In this document: positions 57,256 to 64,000 of the stretch, piece by piece
Layout: each line of letters begins with the position of its first letter
Position numbering within the stretch: the first letter of the stretch is position 1
Source: Farysia itapuensis
Taxonomy: Eukaryota > Basidiomycota > Ustilaginomycetes > Ustilaginales > Ustilaginaceae
Reading direction: 5' to 3'
Assembly: GCA_023212645.1 (NCBI GenBank)
Contig: JALBYC010000001.1
Location: forward strand, 310,001 to 374,000
DNA length: 64,000 bases
The notes under the pieces: model-generated
What the model saw: only the letters and a program-made list of their open reading frames with translations
What the model was told of the DNA's origin: nothing
Database searches by the model: none
Translations under genes and position numbers: made by a program

Positions 57256-59533
57256 CTAGTACTTCTGCAGTTTGGCCTCCAACTCGATGGGGCTGACGAG
57301 CGTCTGACCTTCGAAGACCTTGACTACGTGAGCAGCCTTTGCGGCGATAGCATCGCCAGTCATCTTGTACTTCTTGAAGAGTTCCTTGGCAGGAGCAGAG
57401 GCACCGAACGTCGGGATTCCGTGCTGAGCATGAGAGTACTTGGCCCATCCGAGTGGCGAGTATGCCTCAACAGAGAGGATAGGCTTGCCAGAGGGCAGTA
57501 CCGAGAGTTGGTACTCGAAGGACTGAGCGTCGAAGACGGAGAAGCAAGGCATGGAGACGACACGTGCCTTGATACCTTCCTTGGCAAGTTTTGCAACAGC
57601 CTCCACGCAGATACCAACCTCTGAGCCAGTGGCGACCAAGGTGATGTCAGCAGACGAGTCCTCGATAACCGCGTAGCCACCTTTGGTGGTCTTCTCGATG
57701 GAGCTGCCTTCGAGCTGGGGCAAGTTTTGTCGCGAGAGGGCAAGAACGGAGGGAGTGCTCTTGCTTTGGAGAGCCACCAGGTAGGCACCCGACACCTCGT
57801 TACCATCGGCGGGACGCCAGAACATGAGGTTGGGGATCGCACGGAGAGCGATAGCGGTCTCGATAGGCTGGTGGGTAGGACCATCCTCTCCGAGGCCGAT
57901 GGAATCGTGGGTAGCAACCCAGATTACTCGGTGCTGAGAGAGGGCAGAAAGTCGAACTGCACCGATGGCGTAGGAGACAAAGTTCAGGAAAGTGCCGGAA
58001 GTTGGGATGTGCATGCCGTAAGCGGCAAGGCCGTTCATGATTGCACCCATGGCGTGCTCTCGAACACCGTAGCGGATGTACTTGCCCGAGTAATCTCCGA
58101 GCTGGGTGCTGGGGTGCTGGAAGTCGACAGCGTTGCCCCATCGGGTCAAATTGGAACCGGTCAAATCAGCAGAGCCACCGAGAAGCTCAGGCACAGCGTC
58201 GGCGATCTTGGCCAGAACAGTCTCCGACAGCTTGCGAGAAGCGACGGCATCGTCCGAAGGCTTGTAAGTAGGCAAGGCCTTCTCCCAACCATCTGGAAGT
58301 TTGCCAGCAATTCGTCGGGCAATTTCTGCGTGTTCCTTGGGGTACTTGTCTCCGTAGGACTTGAAGAGCTCGGTCCACTCGCGGTCCGCCTTTGCTCCTC
58401 GCTCAGCGATCTGGTTGTAGGTCTTTTGGACGTCTTCGGGGACGACAAAGTGCTTCTTGGGGTCCATTCCAAAGTTGGTCTTTACACCCTCGATATCATC
58501 GGCCTTGAGAGGGGCGCCGTGTGTAGCGGCTTGGCCCTGCAGCTTCGAACCGAAGCCGATGGTGGTCTTGACTCGAATCAACGAAGGCTTGTCGGTAACC
58601 TTTTTGGCAGCCTCGATGGCGTTGTAAAGGCCCTCGAGGTCCTTGTCACCGTCAAGAACGTGGGAAACGTGCCAGTCGTAGGCAAGGAAACGCTGCTCAA
58701 CGTCCTCAGTGAAGGAGCAGGCAGTGTCTCCGTCAATTGAGATCGAGTTGTCGTCGTAAAGGGCAATCAAGTTTCCGAGCTTAAGGTGGCCAGCGAGAGA
58801 GGCAGCCTCGGACGAGATGCCTTCTTGCAAGCAACCGTCACCTGTGAACATGTAAGTGTGGTTGTTGAACAGAGGGAATCCGTCCTTGTTGTAGGTTGCA
58901 GCCAACTGAACCTGAGCGATGGCAAGACCAACGGCGTTGGCGAAACCCTGTCCAAGAGGACCCGTGGTGACCTCTACACCCTCGGTGTGGCCATGCTCGG
59001 GGTGACCGGGGGTCTTGGAGTCGAGCTGTCGAAAGTTCTCAAGCTCCTTGACGGTCATGTCAGGGTATCCGAGAAGGTGGTTGAGAGTGTACAGAAGCAC
59101 ACAGGCGTGGCCTGAAATGAAAAGTAAAAACAAGTGTAAGTAAGTGACGGTGCTATTGGGGCAAAAAGGGCCAAAAGGAAGCTCAAAAACTTACCGTTCG
59201 ACAACACGAATCGGTCGCGGTTGATCCATTTGGAGTGAGCTGGGTTGATGTTCATGAATCTGTTTCGAGGAAATTCTGTCAGTCAGATTGCCAGTCGACC
59301 GATGAAATGAAGAAGATACGTACCGAGAGAAGAGCGTGTGAGCCATAGGGGCCATTCCCATGGGAGCACCAGGGTGACCCGAGTTTGACTTGAAGACGAC
59401 ATCAGCGGCCAGACATCCTGTTGCGAGGAACGAGAGTCTTCATTAGCGATGATCGGACAAACGGCTGCGAATTGATCAACTTACGAATGGTGGCGATCGA
59501 CTTCTCGTCCGAGGCGGCTGGGGTGAAAGTCAT
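57256..59533 (-). CDS. TKL1: Transketolase (four exons)
   Basis: Exons 59533-59485, 59417-59324, 59259-59195 and 59111-57256 give 687 residues. It transfers two-carbon units between sugar phosphates in the pentose phosphate pathway, using thiamine diphosphate. Three short 5' exons encode MTFTPAASDEKSIATI, the conserved SGHPGAPMGMAP and NPAHSKWINRDRFVLSNGH. The large last exon carries the cofactor motif GDGCLQEG..(N), and later GEDGPTHQPIE and HSxGLG-type residues typical of the pyrimidine domain. Length equals fungal enzymes (about 680). DHA synthase is the alternative thiamine enzyme, but its peroxisomal C-terminal signal is absent. Confidence 0.93.
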
Positions 59534-61663
59534 GACGGAGTTTGCGATACGGTTCAAGCGACTAGTGTCGATGAAGCTGGATGGAAAGGGAAAAGAGAGT
59601 TGTGGTGGTTAGGAAGAAAAGGTCAGCATTCACCTCGAGTGCCATAAGCCCGGTGACGATTCTAGAGAGGCGAAGATCGATCAAACAGCCACTGCGGCTG
59701 GCCCATGCGCTATGATTCAAAAATTTCTTCGGTGCACAAACACACGCACGGTGACGATATAATAATCGATCGGCTCGAATCAACTCGAAACTGTCATAGC
59801 CAGGTCTGTGACTTTCAGGAACTGCCAGCCTGCATTCGGATTCGGCACACAGCACAAGCAGAGCAGGACAAAATGCGAAGCAGCGAGGTGCGTAATGACT
59901 GAAAACAAGATGGCAATGCTGTTGCTGGTCCCGGAGATCTGGGGAATGTACAGGATGACCGGACCGTTGCAGGTTCAACAAGAGAAACCCGATCCGCTTC
60001 ACGTGATGCGTTCGGAGATCCTCGATCGCGCGATCGCGATCGCTTTGGACACACGAAAAATGTTAAGCTGTACTCACACTGAGGTAGGTTCTCGGGCGAG
60101 AGTGCGTGTTGCGCAGGAAAGTAGGCTAAATAGTAAATAGTAAATCTGTGAATAGTAAATAGTCACACTGGTAAATAGTATATAGGCGACGCGCGTGGAG
60201 TCGTGAGTGATTGTGACTCACACTTGCACGGTCAGCTGAGCAAATGGACGATCACCAAAGCGAGCTGTCACGATTACAGGACGGCGATCCCGACTGGACT
60301 ACAGGTCAGCTCCGCGCTAGCCGCGCTGGGTAGAGTGTTTGGAGACGAGGACCCAACGTGGTCGTCTGGCGAGGTGTAGGAGCTCCGCACTCCCCACTCG
60401 GGAACCCCACACGAACAAACTTGGCTGTGGACCGGGGATTCGGGGGAAGATTACCGTGTCGGGCTATGGGGGGAGGCTCGCAATGGGGGGGGGAGAGGAT
60501 CGTTCTTACCGATATACACCGATCCGGCCTTCCGGACCGGCGAAATGTGTTAGGTCGCAGACTTTTGACACGGGCGATTGCGGGAGTCGAAACGTCTCCA
60601 GCCAAAGTTTCCAGCTTGCGTGTTGTATAAGCCACGTCGACGCTCCACAGCCGACCAATGATAAGAGGGGCTCCGGGTGAAAGTGGACACCTAAGCATCC
60701 CTTATCGCCATTAGGAGGGGCCGTGGGTCATCCCACAGTTGCTCAACCGAGATAGCAGCGAGGCTTATGCGTGTGTCATAATAAAAAGGCATTGTTAGCA
60801 AGTTCATCCGACGGAAGTCTGACGAATTCGAAACTGTGGCCTCAAACTTATGATTTACAAAAAGTTAAGGCTGAAATGGCCGAATTTGCGTCAGTTTTGG
60901 CCTTCCCCCATCTTGAAAAGCGCCGGCGATCCAGCACGACGATAAAGCGCCAAGTTTCGCCATTCAGGCCAAGCCTCCATCTGTTTTTTTTTTGGCTAAT
61001 CACTAGGCCGCATTGAAGCCGCATTCCTTGATTCTGCATTGCAACGTGAAAAAAGCGGACGCCGACCGTCTCTACACTTAGTGGGCAGTACCGGGATCCA
61101 CTATTGATTCAGGGGCAAGTTCGGCGTACTAGCGATGTACCCCACAGTTGTGATTGACGCGGTTGAAATCTTGCTCAGGTTCGATGATTTCCGTTTCCAA
61201 GTTCTCCGTTCGTCGGACAGTTTCCTAGCCCTTTGCGGTGTTTCGCCGCTCTAATTTTTTTTCCTCTTCCTCCCTTTTGGCTGTGTGGCCACCTCTCGCT
61301 TGCAATCACGTTCCGTTCCTTTCCTGGCTGACTGACTGCCTGTCTCGGTTCTGCCGGCACATTATCCCACCCACATTCACACTCTGACACTCACCCACGC
61401 AATCGATTTTTGCTCTCCAGCCTCCTTTCTTGCTCAGCCTAGCCTTCCCCCTTCATCTCCTTCAACATCATCATCCCGTCCCTTCACTCACCTCTCGACC
61501 TGCCCTTTTTTATCTCCTTCTGAATTCTGTACCTCCTTTCAGCCTTTGTTTGCTGTCCGATCACTCTCAGCTCAGTACTCACGACCTCCGACCACGGATG
61601 TACACATAAGCGAGTTCACTGAAAAACATCAGCGACGAGGATACCGCATCCAGTACTCCTGGA
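59534..61663. other. Divergent spacer between transketolase and the CreA-like gene
   Basis: These 2.1 kb contain the transketolase promoter, a TAAATAGT repeat cluster (60127-60185), a GC-rich stretch with G runs (60430-60500), and a C/T-rich leader (about 61250-61600) in front of the CreA-like gene. Short frames such as minus 60306-60698 show no recognisable domain. Sequences matching the CreA site SYGGRG on either strand occur at 60383-60388, 60392-60397, 60432-60437 and 60671-60676. Confidence 0.5.
60127..60185. repeat. Short TAAATAGT repeat cluster
   Basis: TAAATAGT/AATAGTAAATAG occurs about five times in 59 bases, separated by short unique bits (CTGTG, CACACTGG). Low-complexity DNA of unknown meaning. 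Confidence 0.65.
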
Positions 61664-63952
61664 ATGGCGCAGCAACCTTCTGTCGAAATGGCAAACGCAA
61701 GTGCGGATGCCAATGGACTCAACGCCAGCAACTTTACTGTTGACAAGTCGCAAATACCTAGGCCTTACAAGTGTCCCCTCTGCTCCCGCGCTTTTTACCG
61801 ACTCGAACATCAAACCCGTCACATCCGCACGCACACAGGCGAAAAGCCACATGTTTGCACTCATCCAGGATGCGAAAAGCGTTTCAGTCGCAGCGACGAG
61901 CTGACCCGTCATGTGCGTATTCATGCTAATCCTAAAAAGGGCGGATCTACCGCTGCAACGGCCACCACTGATGATAAGAAAGCCGCCTCAGGGCGCAAAT
62001 CAGGCGGAAGCAATTCTGTCCAGACCGTATCTACTATTGCTCCAGCCAATGGCAGTATTAGCGACCGTAGCCTCCGCTGGCAAGTAGGCGCCGACGAAGA
62101 AGGCGATGACAGTGATTCCGATAACGATTCTCGATCTCGACCTCAGCGTAACAACGGTGAGATGTCCACTCTTGCCATGCTCGCCAGCGACGAACTGCAC
62201 GAACTTAAGCGTGCAGAGAGAGAGGGTCGACGCCCTCCTCCCTCTGGCTACCATGGTCAGTACACGGCAGAGCCGTACAACGACCGCTATCACGCCTCAC
62301 CCGCTTACCAGTCTGCCGCTACTGGAGCGTCCGAGGTTCCTCCTGTCTGCTCTCACGAAGACTGTCATCGAAAGTACAATGACCGGATTGCATCTGCTAT
62401 CTTGTCCCGACCCTCATCGAGTCGATACGGCACAGAGTGCAGCCACGCTCGACCTCAAGTCTCCTACAATGGCAGTCACCCTCCTCCGAGTCTCTACCGA
62501 TACTACCAACACCATCCTGTCGGATGGGCATCCAATTCGTCTAGCGTTCCCAGTAGCGTCGAGCACTCCCCACGCTTCTCGCCCGATGACCATTTGCATG
62601 GCGATGACTACGTCTCCGAATCCGAACATGGCACCTCACTGCATGAGGATGCAAAGATGCGAGCACTTGCTCCGGGCGCGTCTGCTTATCCAGCGCTGAA
62701 TTACCCCAAATGGACGCCAAGCAGCAGCCCTGTCCTCGGTCCCCTGCGCAATATGAGTTTGATGGGCGGCAACACAGTCCCCACAACCCCTTTGACATCC
62801 AGACCCGGGTCACCCGTGCACCACGGTCGACACGGTCCGCGAGATGGACTCTCACCCCCCCACTACCCCCACGAAGGGCCAGCTCATCAGTCTGGACTGG
62901 GCCATCACGGATCTCACCGACATCGTTCTCACCCATACATGGAGTCTTCGGCCAGATCGAAGTCGCATCATCACCTTTCGGCGCTTGGGACGCTGCCCGT
63001 GCACCCAGCTGCAATTTCTTTGTCCAGCACTTCGGGCGAACGCAGTACTGCTGCTCTGGAATCTGATCCACACGGCAGCGGATCTGCCACTACTTCCGGC
63101 TCTACCTCGCCAGCACAGACTTCGCACATGCCAAAGCTTTCGCGTAGCCACAGCTTCGGCTCGCGGGGACATCGCGGGATTCCATCCCTCAACTCCAGCG
63201 GAAGCCTGTCTGCATACCACTTGACTGCGCCGCATTCGAACGGAGTAGAGCCCGAACGCAGCACCCGTCGCGTAAAGATCGAGGACATCCTGGACGGCGG
63301 TGTTGGAAGCTTGCGACAGAGCTCCTCACGCGGCTCACTCTCTGGTATGGTCGCAGATCCTTCATCTCGAACACTACCTCCACCATTCAGCTCTGTCACA
63401 CATCGTGACGGCTCTCATCATCCCTTGCCGGGTCACCACCATATACATGCCCACAACTATCACCCATACGGCGAACACAGAAAGACTGCGCGCAGCAACT
63501 CTCGATCTGCCCCAGCCAGTCGCGTCAGCTCTCCTCACGGCTCGCCCACCCTGCATCCTCTTCAGGGTCTTCCGACCGGTGGGCCTTCGCGCACGCACTC
63601 ACGTCAAAGTTCCATTGGCAATAGCTATGTGAATGGTGGTGCTCATACCAGCAACGAATCGAGTCCCACGAGCATTTTTTCGCAGATGCCTGCCGGGCTT
63701 TCGAGCGCTACCACCTCTCCTCGCAGCTTTGGCGGCCATGCGGGTGCTCGATCCAAAAAAGGCCTTGGTTTCGGCATGACGCCGATTCACTCGTCTCATC
63801 GCGACCATCACGGGGCCACTTCGCTGCCACATCTGGAGCAAGCTTTGTCGAGGGAAACTTCTCCCATCTCCATGGTTCTTCCGCCGCCCATGAGACGGAT
63901 CTATTCTCACGACAGCGCTCCTGAGAGCGACATGACTCCTCTGGACTCGTGA
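61664..63952 (+). CDS. CRE1: Carbon catabolite repressor, CreA/Mig1-type C2H2 protein
   Basis: A 762-residue intronless transcription factor. Two adjacent C2H2 fingers are exact for the family: C37-x2-C40-x12-H53-x3-H57, linker TGEKP, then C65-x4-C70-x12-H83-x3-H87, with [16 protein letters not shown] and [16 protein letters not shown]. This finger pair binds GC-rich SYGGRG sites and represses genes for alternative carbon use when glucose is present. The rest is Ser/Pro/His-rich and disordered, with many potential phosphorylation sites, and a basic VKIEDIL-type segment about three quarters along. The start at 61664 is the first ATG in frame after a long C/T-rich leader. The window ends 48 bases after the stop. 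Confidence 0.93.
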   Translation: MAQQPSVEMANASADANGLNASNFTVDKSQIPRPYKCPLCSRAFYRLEHQTRHIRTHTGEKPHVCTHPGCEKRFSRSDELTRHVRIHANPKKGGSTAATATTDDKKAASGRKSGGSNSVQTVSTIAPANGSISDRSLRWQVGADEEGDDSDSDNDSRSRPQRNNGEMSTLAMLASDELHELKRAEREGRRPPPSGYHGQYTAEPYNDRYHASPAYQSAATGASEVPPVCSHEDCHRKYNDRIASAILSRPSSSRYGTECSHARPQVSYNGSHPPPSLYRYYQHHPVGWASNSSSVPSSVEHSPRFSPDDHLHGDDYVSESEHGTSLHEDAKMRALAPGASAYPALNYPKWTPSSSPVLGPLRNMSLMGGNTVPTTPLTSRPGSPVHHGRHGPRDGLSPPHYPHEGPAHQSGLGHHGSHRHRSHPYMESSARSKSHHHLSALGTLPVHPAAISLSSTSGERSTAALESDPHGSGSATTSGSTSPAQTSHMPKLSRSHSFGSRGHRGIPSLNSSGSLSAYHLTAPHSNGVEPERSTRRVKIEDILDGGVGSLRQSSSRGSLSGMVADPSSRTLPPPFSSVTHRDGSHHPLPGHHHIHAHNYHPYGEHRKTARSNSRSAPASRVSSPHGSPTLHPLQGLPTGGPSRTHSRQSSIGNSYVNGGAHTSNESSPTSIFSQMPAGLSSATTSPRSFGGHAGARSKKGLGFGMTPIHSSHRDHHGATSLPHLEQALSRETSPISMVLPPPMRRIYSHDSAPESDMTPLDS

Positions 63953-64000
63953 AGCACATCCGCGGTCCGCGGGACCCGAGTCCGCTACGTTCCATAACTA

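Noticed and set aside
60306..60698. 130-codon minus-strand frame upstream of CRE1
   Set aside because: No domain, GC-rich low-complexity setting and no conserved features; treated as non-coding.

Overview
This window reads as nuclear DNA of a smut fungus or a close relative (Ustilaginomycotina, most likely Ustilaginales). Many large genes lack introns, while a minority carry several short (about 50-90 base) GT-AG introns, some with a TACTAAC-like branch site. The tRNA genes have introns, and the encoded enzymes are those of a basidiomycete. The species is not certain. Starts given here are ATG codons; several of the longest open frames begin at TTG or GTG upstream of the true start. Left part (630-21125): genes for the cell surface and secretion. 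Two type II membrane GH16 beta-glucanases (630 and 12904) flank a pair of paralogous secreted Cys-rich proteins with Kex2 sites (4119 and 7484) and a multi-membrane-span family 2 glycosyltransferase (minus strand, 9340-12117). A 1902-residue secreted protein follows, with a PQQ-like propeller and seven WSC modules (15417). The large spacers here hold no recognisable gene; one contains a GT microsatellite interrupted by a 99-base assembly gap. Middle (22045-51909): a dense run of housekeeping genes. They are an MFS transporter, dephospho-CoA kinase, a seven-exon UBA/zinc-finger/UBX protein, Misato/DML1, an FBXO9/Hrt3 F-box protein, an MDR-type oxidoreductase, a four-exon ferric reductase with an iron-GATA-like site upstream, a Uds1 coiled-coil protein, ERV46, acyl-CoA oxidase, a five-exon GH43 protein, a Dgk1-like CTP-dependent diacylglycerol kinase, aspartate-semialdehyde dehydrogenase, TRM10, DCC1 and eIF3j. 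Two intron-containing tRNA genes, Met(CAT) and Gln(TTG), flank the aspartate-semialdehyde dehydrogenase gene. Several pairs are divergent with short shared promoters (UBX/DML1, TRM10/DCC1, oxidoreductase/ferric reductase). Right part: 51910-57255 is a gene-poor block with pyrimidine minisatellites, an AT-rich palindrome centred on GGGCCGGCCC, and a nested hairpin element that looks like a MITE. Transketolase (57256-59533, minus) follows. After another 2.1 kb spacer comes the CreA/Mig1-type carbon catabolite repressor (61664-63952). The most unusual items are the surface-polysaccharide neighbourhood with its Kex2-processed secreted pair, the propeller-WSC protein, the MITE-like hairpin, and a tRNA-Met that mixes initiator and elongator features.
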